Positions 7,320 through 13,873 of a stretch of 25,717 nt of DNA are shown here, piece by piece. Below the pieces are notes generated by a model. It was given only the letters and a program-made list of their open reading frames with translations, was not told the DNA's origin and ran no database searches. The DNA comes from an uncultured Lachnospiraceae bacterium (GTDB lineage Bacteria > Bacillota > Clostridia > Lachnospirales > Lachnospiraceae), in the NCBI GenBank assembly GCA_937950565.1, contig CALFCS010000101.1, positions 1 through 25,717 of the forward strand, in the 5' to 3' direction. The translations under genes were made by a program, and so were the position numbers. Each line of letters begins with the position of its first letter. Within the stretch, counting starts at the first letter, position 1.

Positions 7320-8348
7320 ATGTCGAAAAGAAAATTAGCATCGGTGCAGTATGTGCATCATATAACTCCGATTGAAGGAGCAGACAGGATAGAGTGTGTA
7401 CATGTTCTGGGATGGCAGTGTGTGGCAAGTAAGGGACAATTTCAGGTGGGAGATCATTGCATATATATGGAGGTGGATTCTTTCCTGCCAGTAGATGAAC
7501 GCTTTGAATTTTTAAGGAGCAGCTGCTTCAAAAACAGCGAGTTGCTTGGTGAAGGGTTTCGATTGAAGACTCAGAAATTCAGAGGGCAGATTTCACAGGG
7601 ACTGGTGCAGCCACTGTCAATTTTACCGGAGGGTGAGTATCAGCTTGGTGATGATGTGACTGAACTTCTCGGGATCAGAAAATGGGAGATTGCAGAAAGA
7701 GTTACCAACAGTGGCACTGTAATTGGAGACTTCCCGGATGGTATTCCGAAGACAGATGAACTAAGAGTTCAATCCTTTCCGGAACTGATAGAGGAGTTCA
7801 GGCAGGTTCCGGCATATTACATAAGCACAAAGATGGATGGAATCAGCGTTACTATGTATTGGCGTGATGGGTATTTTGGTATTTGTGGCAGAAATTATGA
7901 GTATGCGGATGATGATAAATGCGCTATGTGGAAGTATGCGCATGAACATGGTATTCCAGAGCGTATCGCAGAAAGTAAGCTGCCGGATATCGCCATTCAA
8001 GGAGAGTTCTGTGGTGCAGGAATTCAGAAGAACAGGCTTAAACTGGTTAAACCAGAGTGGTATGTATTTACCATGATTGATCTGGATACTCACAGGAGAC
8101 TGTCTCTTCAGAAAATGAAGGAACTATGCGAATTATTGCAGCTTAATATGGTTCCGATTGAGGAAGAAAAAAATTCGTTTGAATATGACAGTATTGAAGC
8201 TCTGCTTGAAAGAGCCAAGGGGAAATATCCATCGGGAATGAACAAGGAAGGAATTGTGATCAGACCTGTAGAACCGGTGTATTCGAGAATAATTGAAGGA
8301 CCGCTGTCTGCAAAGGTTTTGAATAATGAATATCTATTGAAGGAATAA
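7320..8348 (+). CDS. ATP-dependent RNA ligase, DraRnl/Rnl5 type
   Basis: This 342-residue nucleotidyltransferase seals 3'-OH/5'-phosphate RNA ends through an enzyme-AMP step. The first 125 residues form an OB-like domain (ADRIECVHVLGWQCVASKGQ, then VGDHCIYMEVDSFLP) placed before the catalytic domain, as in Deinococcus radiodurans DraRnl. Ligase motif I is TKMDG with the adenylated lysine K171. A motif III/IIIa region is IAIQGEF (E229), motif IV is KEGIVIRP (310-316), and motif V is SAKVLN (K332). All core catalytic residues are present. ATG 7320 is preceded by AGGTG at 7 bases, which is better than the upstream TTG. It has its own copy of the conserved promoter. Together with RtcB it would cover both main chemistries of RNA break ends. 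Confidence 0.9.
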   Translation: MSKRKLASVQYVHHITPIEGADRIECVHVLGWQCVASKGQFQVGDHCIYMEVDSFLPVDERFEFLRSSCFKNSELLGEGFRLKTQKFRGQISQGLVQPLSILPEGEYQLGDDVTELLGIRKWEIAERVTNSGTVIGDFPDGIPKTDELRVQSFPELIEEFRQVPAYYISTKMDGISVTMYWRDGYFGICGRNYEYADDDKCAMWKYAHEHGIPERIAESKLPDIAIQGEFCGAGIQKNRLKLVKPEWYVFTMIDLDTHRRLSLQKMKELCELLQLNMVPIEEEKNSFEYDSIEALLERAKGKYPSGMNKEGIVIRPVEPVYSRIIEGPLSAKVLNNEYLLKE

Positions 8349-8363
8349 GGAGGATAAGTAAAA

Positions 8364-8408
8364 ATGGCAGAGAAAATGCTAGTGACACAGGCTCTTGACA
8401 ATGGGTAG
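8364..8408 (+). pseudogene. Truncated ORF directly after the RNA ligase, 14 aa
   Basis: A perfect AAGGAGG (8347-8353) overlapping the ligase stop is followed 10 bases later by ATG 8364. The frame reads MAEKMLVTQALD and then stops at TAG 8406-8408 after two more codons. My recollection, not checked, is that proteins starting in this way, about 150 residues long, follow such ligases in related genomes. So this looks like the 5' stub of a lost gene, with the sequence after 8400 being unrelated. Confidence 0.4.
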
Positions 8409-8444
8409 TTCACCTGTTGTATGTAACGAATAAACTTTTCTATA

Positions 8445-8535
8445 GGCATAGAAATATGCTGAAATCCATGAGAAAGGTTTCGTGCTAAACTGGTTGGCGT
8501 GAAGTAATCCTCATGGCTGTGCTGTAGGCTTTTTG
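8445..8535 (+). ncRNA. Candidate structured RNA with a three-way junction
   Basis: This gene-free stretch has dense pairing. GCATA (8446-8450) and TATGC (8455-8459) close a GAAA tetraloop. CCATGAG (8466-8472) pairs with CTCATGG (8510-8516). Inside that stem GGTTT (8476-8480) pairs with AAACT (8487-8491), and GGTT (8492-8495) pairs with AATC (8506-8509). The inner helices touch each other and the outer stem, leaving only AAA unpaired at the junction. A T5 run follows near 8530. It could be a small RNA, a 3' UTR element of the ligase mRNA, or the end of a vanished mobile element. I do not recognise the family. Confidence 0.35.
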
Positions 8536-8601
8536 TGTAAAATTGCGAAATGGAAGATGGGGGATTAAAAAAATGCTATATGTTTGAACTGAGAGGGTAT
8601 T

Positions 8602-8979
8602 ATGAAACGTTTATCTCTGATTGAAATTGTAAGACAACTGAGAAAGCTTAAAGATTTAACGCAGGAACAGTTAAGTGCCGAGATGGGAATGAATAGACAG
8701 ATGATTGGAAGATTGGAGAATGGCGAATATATGCCATCAATTCAGCAGTTAGAAAAGCTAGTTGAGGTTTTAGAATTTGATATTCCTGATTTGTATGTGG
8801 AAAATGAGCCAATGATATATACCGCTTTCCGAAGTTCTAGTATGTCTAAAGAAGAAAATGAAGGCGTTAATCATATGTTTGAAATGATGATGGCCTCTAA
8901 GCAACAACTTCTTTTGAGAAAGGTGATGCTGAATGAACAAGAAGACGAAGTCTGTTGGGATTTCAAACAGAGCCATTGA
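8602..8979 (+). CDS. XRE-family HTH regulator
   Basis: The protein has 125 residues. The N-terminal Cro/CI-type helix-turn-helix is plain: IVRQLRKLKDLTQEQLSAEM near residue 9, then GMNRQMIGRLENGEYMPSIQ and QLEKLVEVLEF. The C-terminal half is acidic and partly helical, with several methionines (NHMFEMMMASKQQLLLRK), possibly a dimer or sensor part. A short GAGAGGG precedes the start. A possible promoter is TTGCGA (8543-8548), 17 bp, TAAAAA (8566-8571). It sits between the two RNA ligases and could regulate the locus. Nothing shows the operator it binds. Confidence 0.82.
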   Translation: MKRLSLIEIVRQLRKLKDLTQEQLSAEMGMNRQMIGRLENGEYMPSIQQLEKLVEVLEFDIPDLYVENEPMIYTAFRSSSMSKEENEGVNHMFEMMMASKQQLLLRKVMLNEQEDEVCWDFKQSH

Positions 8980-9079
8980 AACTGTAATAAGTAATTACGA
9001 AGATGGATTAATTGATAATGATTTCCTCTGTAAGAATATAAAATCGCAATCTTTATACCACAAGTATAATGACAGCTAA
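8933..9079 (+). CDS. Overlapping small ORF, 48 aa, after the XRE gene
   Basis: ATG 8933 lies in a different frame inside the last 16 codons of the XRE gene, with AAAGGTG about 8 bases before it. The ORF runs to TAA 9077. The product begins MNKKTKSVGISNRAIETVIS, is basic at the front, has an acidic middle (NYEDGLIDNDF) and ends HKYNDS. The gene ends inside the conserved promoter copy 3. I do not recognise the family. The overlap and ribosome site suggest translational coupling, but a chance ORF remains possible. Confidence 0.35.
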   Translation: MNKKTKSVGISNRAIETVISNYEDGLIDNDFLCKNIKSQSLYHKYNDS

Positions 9080-9097
9080 AGATTTTTGTGATAGAAT
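9056..9097 (+). promoter_or_regulatory. Conserved promoter module, copy 3 (rtcB leader)
   Basis: TACCACAAGTATAATGACA (9056-9074) fits the 19-bp consensus. ATGACA (9069-9074) is the -35, the spacer is 17 bp (9075-9091) and TAGAAT (9092-9097) is the -10. The transcript would cover the 50-residue ORF at 9156 and the long leader of rtcB. Confidence 0.7.
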
Positions 9098-9155
9098 ACG
9101 ATACAGAAATAAGAAAAGCGGATCTGAATGACATGGATCTGGGAAAGGAAAAAGG

Positions 9156-9308
9156 ATGTTTACAGCTATTCGTTCAAGTTATTTATATCTGGAAAGTATA
9201 AAAAATGCACCGCTCGAACATAAAGAAGAGTGGGGCTGTGTCTCTGTGTGTTCAGATAAGAATGAGCTTGAAGAGAATACTGTGGTGAGGGATGTAGACC
9301 TATCATAA
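9156..9308 (+). CDS. Small ORF in the rtcB leader, 50 aa
   Basis: ATG 9156 follows AAAGGA at 6 bases and the ORF stops at TAA 9306. The product begins MFTAIRSSYLYLESIKNAPL, has WGCVSVCSDK in the middle, and ends with an acidic stretch (NELEENTVVRDVDLS). It contains two cysteines separated by three residues. It is the first ORF after conserved promoter copy 3 and lies just before an intrinsic terminator, so its translation could affect rtcB expression. Another frame that enters at GTG 9088 (IEYDTEIRKADLNDMDLG) overlaps it, so one may be a decayed gene. Family unknown. Confidence 0.4.
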   Translation: MFTAIRSSYLYLESIKNAPLEHKEEWGCVSVCSDKNELEENTVVRDVDLS

Positions 9309-9344
9309 GAGATAGGAACAGACAACCGGATACATAGATTTTTG

Positions 9345-9386
9345 AACCGCTTATCTTGTGTGAATGCACATGGTAAGCGGTTTTTT
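9345..9386 (+). terminator. Intrinsic terminator inside the rtcB leader
   Basis: AACCGCTTA (9345-9353) pairs perfectly with TAAGCGGTT (9374-9382) and runs straight into TTTTTT. TGTG and CACA (9357-9360, 9367-9370) extend the stem inside. It lies between the 50-residue ORF and rtcB, so rtcB needs read-through or its own promoter. A weak candidate for the latter is TTGGAG, 17 bp, TCCAAT at 9440-9468. Confidence 0.75.
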
Positions 9387-9395
9387 GCGCAGGTG

Positions 9396-9456
9396 ACGAG
9401 CCAGGTGTCATGCTTGCATGAATATTTGGCGGTTAGGAGTTGGAGTCCCACCTCGT
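9396..9456 (+). ncRNA. Candidate three-way-junction RNA before rtcB
   Basis: ACGA (9396-9399) pairs with TCGT (9453-9456). GCCA (9400-9403) pairs with TGGC (9427-9430) and encloses TCATG/CATGA (9408-9412, 9417-9421). GGT (9431-9433) pairs with ACC (9450-9452) and encloses GGA/TCC (9436-9438, 9446-9448) with a 7-base loop. The three helices abut with no unpaired junction base. The last hairpin resembles a tRNA T-arm, though its stem is not a full five pairs. It may be a leader element of rtcB. The helices are short, so chance pairing is possible. Confidence 0.35.
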
Positions 9457-9491
9457 GTGTTGTCCAATATACGAAGAAAGAAGGGAAAAAC

Positions 9492-10706
9492 ATGGATATG
9501 ATTGAGATCAAGGGAAAAGTAAATACAGCCATCTGCTACGCAAGGGTAGTAGAGGATGAAGCGATAGAGCAGATCAGACGTATGTGTGATTATCCTATGA
9601 CGGAAGGTTCCAGGATACGTATCATGCCGGATGTGCATTCCGGTAAAGGCTGTACCATTGGAACGACAATGACAATTACTGATAAAGCTGTTCCAAATGT
9701 GGTGGGAGTCGATATCGGATGTGGCATGTACACTGTTAATCTTGGCAAGGTAGATATTGATTTTGCAAAAGTCGATGAGGCGGCTCATTTTATTCCGTCC
9801 GGAATGAACGTATGGGAAGGAAGACAGGAGAGATTTGATCTGACAGAGCTTGCTTGTTATAGGGAACTTAAGGATACGAAGAGATTGGAGAGATCACTTG
9901 GTACATTAGGCGGTGGCAATCATTTTATAGAAATTGATGAAGCTGCAGACGGTACAAAATATCTTATCATTCATTCGGGATCCAGAAATCTGGGTAAGCA
10001 GGTTGCAGAGCTTTATCAGAAACTGGCAATCAATCTGGATAGAGGTTACGGAGATTATCTGGAAAAACGTGATGAAATTATTAGAACTTACAAGGAGCAG
10101 GGACGTAAGCGCGAAATACAAGAGGCATTAAAACAGCTCCACTGGCAGGTATATGAATCTGAGGCAAGCATGCCGGAAGATTTGTGTTATTTATCCGGTA
10201 AATATCTGGAGGATTATCTTCATGACGTTGTGATTTGTCAGGCATTTGCAAGACGAAGCAGAGAGAAGATGGCTGAGATTATCCTGGAGAGGACAGGATA
10301 TACCTCTGGCGAGGCATTTCACACGATTCATAATTATATTGATACAGATGAAATGATTTTAAGGAAGGGTGCAATAGCGGCTCATAAGGGTGAGAAGGTG
10401 CTGATTCCGATTAATATGAGAGATGGAAGTGTACTTGCAGTTGGCAAGGGAAATCCGGAATGGAATTATTCTGCACCGCATGGGGCAGGAAGACTGATGT
10501 CCAGAACAAAAGCGAAGGCAAATCTTAGCATGGATGAATACAGAGAAACTATGAAGGGCATTTATACCACTTCAATCAATGAAAATACATTGGACGAGGC
10601 ACCGATGGCTTACAAGAGGCTGGAGGACATCATAGATGTAATCCGGGAATCTGTAGACGTCATTGATGTGATGAAACCTATATACAATTTTAAGGCTTCT
10701 GATTAA
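9492..10706 (+). CDS. rtcB: RtcB-type RNA-splicing ligase
   Basis: This 404-residue protein joins 2',3'-cyclic phosphate (or 3'-phosphate) RNA ends to 5'-OH ends using GTP and Mn2+. The family signature residues are present: IMPDVHSGKG (43-53), GVDIGCGM with metal ligand C77, LGGGNHFIE with H144, IIHSGSRNLGKQ with H161, FHTIHNYID with H280, and YSAPHGAGR with H330, the likely guanylylated histidine. The length is on the short side, as in the RtcB variants of Clostridia and phages. ATG 9492 was chosen because AGAAGGG sits 6-7 bases upstream; earlier starts run through the structured leader. It is co-transcribed with the HTH gene 50 bases on. It likely repairs RNAs cut by toxins or stress nucleases. 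Confidence 0.93.
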   Translation: MDMIEIKGKVNTAICYARVVEDEAIEQIRRMCDYPMTEGSRIRIMPDVHSGKGCTIGTTMTITDKAVPNVVGVDIGCGMYTVNLGKVDIDFAKVDEAAHFIPSGMNVWEGRQERFDLTELACYRELKDTKRLERSLGTLGGGNHFIEIDEAADGTKYLIIHSGSRNLGKQVAELYQKLAINLDRGYGDYLEKRDEIIRTYKEQGRKREIQEALKQLHWQVYESEASMPEDLCYLSGKYLEDYLHDVVICQAFARRSREKMAEIILERTGYTSGEAFHTIHNYIDTDEMILRKGAIAAHKGEKVLIPINMRDGSVLAVGKGNPEWNYSAPHGAGRLMSRTKAKANLSMDEYRETMKGIYTTSINENTLDEAPMAYKRLEDIIDVIRESVDVIDVMKPIYNFKASD

Positions 10707-10755
10707 GGGGCGGGGCATTTTTCCTTCTTCTGCAGAAGCAGAAAAGGAGGAAGAA

Positions 10756-11001
10756 ATGTTTACTATGCCTACCATCGATATGGTAGCTACCGGAAGAAAT
10801 ATTTTAAGACTGAGAGAGGCAGCAGGTCTGACAGTTAGGGATTTGCAGAATATCTTCGGATTTGCAACTCCTCAGGCTATTTACAAATGGCAGCATGGGA
10901 CTGCTATGCCTACGATTGATAATCTGGTTGTGCTGGCAGCAGTGCTGGAGGTTCCGATGGATGCCGTCATCGTGATTGATGTAAAGATGAAGACGCAGTA
11001 A
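10756..11001 (+). CDS. Short HTH regulator, paralog of the gene at 6851
   Basis: The protein has 81 residues, nearly all helix-turn-helix: GRNILRLREAAGLTVRDLQN, then GFATPQAIYKWQHGTAMPT and IDNLVVLAAVLEVPMDAVIV. It aligns along its length with the HTH at 6851 but lacks the 30-40 residue basic tail. AAAGGAGG lies just before the start. It follows rtcB by 49 bases, so it belongs to the rtcB transcript, and a terminator follows at 11095. A pair of related HTH proteins flanking the two RNA ligases suggests auto-control of the shared promoter motif. Confidence 0.8.
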   Translation: MFTMPTIDMVATGRNILRLREAAGLTVRDLQNIFGFATPQAIYKWQHGTAMPTIDNLVVLAAVLEVPMDAVIVIDVKMKTQ

Positions 11002-11094
11002 GAGAACACATTTGGAGGGAGTTTTCTTACGATTGCACAGAACGCAAGTTCGTGTTGCGAGGCGTGTTTATCGGACACCAAGGTTTTTATAATG

Positions 11095-11135
11095 AGAATC
11101 AGATAAGGGACAGCCTCTTTCTGGTTCTTCTTTTT
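11095..11135 (+). terminator. Terminator of the rtcB-HTH transcript
   Basis: AGAATCAGA (11095-11103) pairs with TCTGGTTCT (11120-11128) with one G-T wobble, and AGG/CCT extends the helix inside the loop. TCTTTTT follows. Just before it, CGCAA/TTGCG and GTGT/ACAC (11043-11078) form two further small hairpins in the 3' UTR. Confidence 0.65.
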
Positions 11136-11207
11136 GTATAGAATTTATGTTAAAGAAATATCAGAATGGAGGGACGGTTGATGGAGTTTTAAGATAAGGA
11201 GGCAGCG

Positions 11208-12497
11208 ATGGGTGCGGATTCACTTTATTACATTATGGATTATAGCAACAACTATTACAGAGTAAATAAGGAAGACCAACTGGTAGCAGCAACAAATGAA
11301 GAGGAAGCGACTGTGTTTACATTTGCGCAGGCTAACAGTAGGATATCTGTTGGCAGGAAGGCTTCTTTTTATTGCATGATACCGATAGAAGAGGAGGGGG
11401 AGAGAAAAATGTCTTGCGAAACGTTGAAAGAATATGCGCCGGAGATAGAGGCGGATGTTGTTAAAGAGCAGGATAAAGCACAGGAGTATATATCACCGGT
11501 AAAAGAACTTACCTATGATGAAATTCGAGATCCTGTTGAGAAAAATGTTTCTTCTTATGATTTGTCAGAGATGGATTGGGCGGAGTATCTGACTCATTTT
11601 ACTTATGTGGCATCGGGAATTAAAGATTACAGAGATGAGCTGGCAAAGAAGCACTCTGATATAGAGCAGAAAATCTGCGATATTCTGCATTATATTGAAC
11701 TGTGCGAAACAGATGATGAAGAAGCGGTTGACTTGGTAGAGCTATTGAGGATATGCCGTGAGAACCGCAGAGATATCAAGGATGAACTAATGCGAATAGA
11801 GTATTTTCAGAGTCATCTTGGCACGAGTGCAAATGTGGCGAAAGCGAAGCAGGCGCTAAAAAGCATGAGAGGTCTTGAGACGAGAAAATATAAGCCAAGA
11901 AAATATGATGAGTTATTTGAAAACTGCACTATGAAGGAAAGGCGCAGAGAAAGAGCGGATTTGGATGAGGCTGGTGCAGTATTTGAAAATAGAAAAATGC
12001 AATACAGAACAATACGAACAGTTAAGAATGAGGGCGGTGAGGATATTATGACAGAGGAAAGAAATTATACTCCATATGATGGAAAAGAGAATGACTGGCT
12101 TTCGTTTGCAAGGCAGCAGGCGGAATTTTACCGTAATGCCGGTCAGTATATTACCAATCTCCAGATTACGATTAATGAGATTGACCAGGAGATTGAAAAT
12201 ATTTTGCAAGGGACGGAAGATGCTAATTGCAATGTGGCACAGGGGTATAAGGTATTTAAAAAACTTAAAGATCTGCGACTTGAAAGAAAGGCAAAATCAC
12301 AGGAACTTGATTGTCTGTATGCATTAACGGATTACATAGATTGTGAGGCATTGGCAGAGACTTGTGAGGGTAACCTTGCAGAAATTGAAGATATTATGAA
12401 TGTGAAAGAAGAAAGCAGTGTTATGAAAACACAGATTGCCACCAATGAGTCAGAACAGATACATGTAGTTGAACCAATACAGGATATGGCTGGTTAA
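11208..12497 (+). CDS. Unknown coiled-coil protein with an internal duplication
   Basis: I do not recognise this 429-residue family. Residues 1-60 form a compact aromatic-rich part (LYYIMDYSNNYYRVN, then ATVFTFAQANSRI). A charged linker follows. Two helical segments, about 123-205 and 296-378, look like copies: each starts with DW plus a helix, then a stretch like IEQKICDIL or IDQEIENIL, an acidic loop, and a helix with R-NRRDIKDEL or R-ERKAKSQEL. Basic Lys/Arg runs (RKYKPRKYD, KERRRERAD) lie between them and may touch nucleic acid. AAGGAGG is placed 5 bases before the start. It has no signal peptide or membrane span, so it is probably cytosolic. Its place right after the RNA ligases suggests a partner in RNA repair. 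Confidence 0.75.
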   Translation: MGADSLYYIMDYSNNYYRVNKEDQLVAATNEEEATVFTFAQANSRISVGRKASFYCMIPIEEEGERKMSCETLKEYAPEIEADVVKEQDKAQEYISPVKELTYDEIRDPVEKNVSSYDLSEMDWAEYLTHFTYVASGIKDYRDELAKKHSDIEQKICDILHYIELCETDDEEAVDLVELLRICRENRRDIKDELMRIEYFQSHLGTSANVAKAKQALKSMRGLETRKYKPRKYDELFENCTMKERRRERADLDEAGAVFENRKMQYRTIRTVKNEGGEDIMTEERNYTPYDGKENDWLSFARQQAEFYRNAGQYITNLQITINEIDQEIENILQGTEDANCNVAQGYKVFKKLKDLRLERKAKSQELDCLYALTDYIDCEALAETCEGNLAEIEDIMNVKEESSVMKTQIATNESEQIHVVEPIQDMAG

Positions 12498-12596
12498 AGA
12501 AACAGCTGAGTATGTAAATAATCGCAAATTCTGAGTAAAAAAGTGCGGAAATATGATAAAATAGAAAAAAAGAAAATGCGGTAAGGAGAAGTTTCA

Positions 12597-13013
12597 ATGG
12601 TAGATAATAAAAATAATCACACATATGATGACATTATAAATCTTCCTCATCCAACTTCTGCGAGGCATCCCCGGATGTCCCTTTACGACCGTGCGGCGCA
12701 GTTTGCTCCTTTCGCCGCTCTCACCGGACATGATGCCGCCATTGAAGAAACGGCCCGTCTGACAGATGAGAAACCGGAGCTCAGTGAGGATACGGTGGCA
12801 AGACTTAATGAAAAACTGAACCTAATTATGGAAAATGCCGGAACGGAGCAGGTGGTTACGATAACTTTCTTTGTGCCGGACGAAAGTAAATCCGGAGGAG
12901 CCTGTGTTACTCATTCGGGGGTCGTGCAGAAAATAGACGAGTGTGAACACACCGTTATTATGGCGGATAAAACTGTTATACCGATGAAACAGATTTGTGA
13001 AATTATATGGTAA
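12597..13013 (+). CDS. YolD-like family protein
   Basis: This 138-residue protein contains DDIINLPHPTSARHPRMSL near residue 11 and DRAAQFAPFAALTGHDAAI near residue 31, the YolD-like signature, then ARLTDEKPELSED. The C-terminal part (VTITFFVPDESKSGGACVTH, then GVVQKIDECEHTVIMADKT) is a small beta domain. YolD-like proteins are usually encoded next to Y-family DNA polymerases of the UmuC/UvrX type and are thought to work like UmuD. Here the polymerase is 4.5 kb downstream, with five genes between. I see no GAAC-N4-GTTC LexA/DinR box upstream. TAAGGAG precedes the start. Confidence 0.88.
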   Translation: MVDNKNNHTYDDIINLPHPTSARHPRMSLYDRAAQFAPFAALTGHDAAIEETARLTDEKPELSEDTVARLNEKLNLIMENAGTEQVVTITFFVPDESKSGGACVTHSGVVQKIDECEHTVIMADKTVIPMKQICEIIW

Positions 13014-13030
13014 AGAAGGAGGAGTTTGAT

Positions 13031-13837
13031 ATGACATTTTCTATTTGTTTTTGGATTTTATTTGGAGTGGCGTTACTATGCTGTGCAGTTGGATTTTATA
13101 AATATGTATATTTTATATCGATTGGCTATGGGGCGGCAGTTTCAGGGCAGGGAATTGCTATGCTGTGGATGTTTCGGGACCGCTTGAATGCGCTGGTTGT
13201 GCTACTTTGCATCCTGCTGGTTTTTTACGGCTGCAGACTTAGCGGCTATCTTCTGATTCGCGAGATCAAGAGTGCAAGCTACAAGAAGCATATGAAGACA
13301 GAGATTAAAGATGGCTCGTCTATGAAGTTCTTTGTGAAGGTCATGATGTGGATTTTCTGCGGTCTGCTTTACGTGGTGATGGTATCACCGGTCTTTTACA
13401 GAATCGAAAATGCGGATATACATATGGATCCGGCCTGTATGATTGGTGTTGTTCTGATGGTTTGCGGCCTGATTCTGGAATCGGCGGCGGACATCAGCAA
13501 GAACCAGCAGAAGAAGATTAATCCGAGGAGGTTTTGTGATAAAGGGTTATTCCGTTTTGTGCGGTGCCCGAACTATCTTGGTGAAATGATCATCTGGACA
13601 GGAGTATTTGTAAGTGGCGTCTCTTCTTTCTGCTCTGCGGGGCAGTGGATTGTGGCGATTATCGGCTATGTCGGAATCATCTATGTGATGTTCAGCGGCG
13701 CAAGAAGGCTGGAAATCCGGCAGAATAAAAACTATGGCAGCGATCCGGAATATCAGGCTTATGTGAAGAGCGTGCCGATTATGGTTCCGTTCGTGCCGCT
13801 TTACAGTGTGGAAAAATACAAATTTCTTGTGTTATAG
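13031..13837 (+). CDS. DUF1295 / steroid 5-alpha-reductase-like membrane protein
   Basis: The protein has 268 residues and about seven hydrophobic helices, starting MTFSICFWILFGVALLCCAV. The C-terminal region has the conserved signature of the DUF1295 / isoprenylcysteine methyltransferase-like group: DKGLFRFVRCPNYLGEMIIW near residue 172, then a final helix and YQAYVKSVPIMVPFVP. Related proteins are membrane reductases or methyltransferases for lipids, but no substrate can be named. AAGGAGG (8-9 bases before ATG 13031) selects this start over the ATG at 13007, which would overlap the YolD-like gene. The spacing implies one transcript with YolD. Confidence 0.82.
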   Translation: MTFSICFWILFGVALLCCAVGFYKYVYFISIGYGAAVSGQGIAMLWMFRDRLNALVVLLCILLVFYGCRLSGYLLIREIKSASYKKHMKTEIKDGSSMKFFVKVMMWIFCGLLYVVMVSPVFYRIENADIHMDPACMIGVVLMVCGLILESAADISKNQQKKINPRRFCDKGLFRFVRCPNYLGEMIIWTGVFVSGVSSFCSAGQWIVAIIGYVGIIYVMFSGARRLEIRQNKNYGSDPEYQAYVKSVPIMVPFVPLYSVEKYKFLVL

Positions 13838-13873
13838 ATTGGATGATTGGCGTGTAAAAGAAGGGTGACAGAT

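Noticed and set aside
9396..9456. Possible tRNA gene (T-arm-like TTGGAGTCC)
   Set aside because: There is no seven-base-pair acceptor stem, no anticodon arm and the T stem is incomplete, so it is listed only as a structured candidate.
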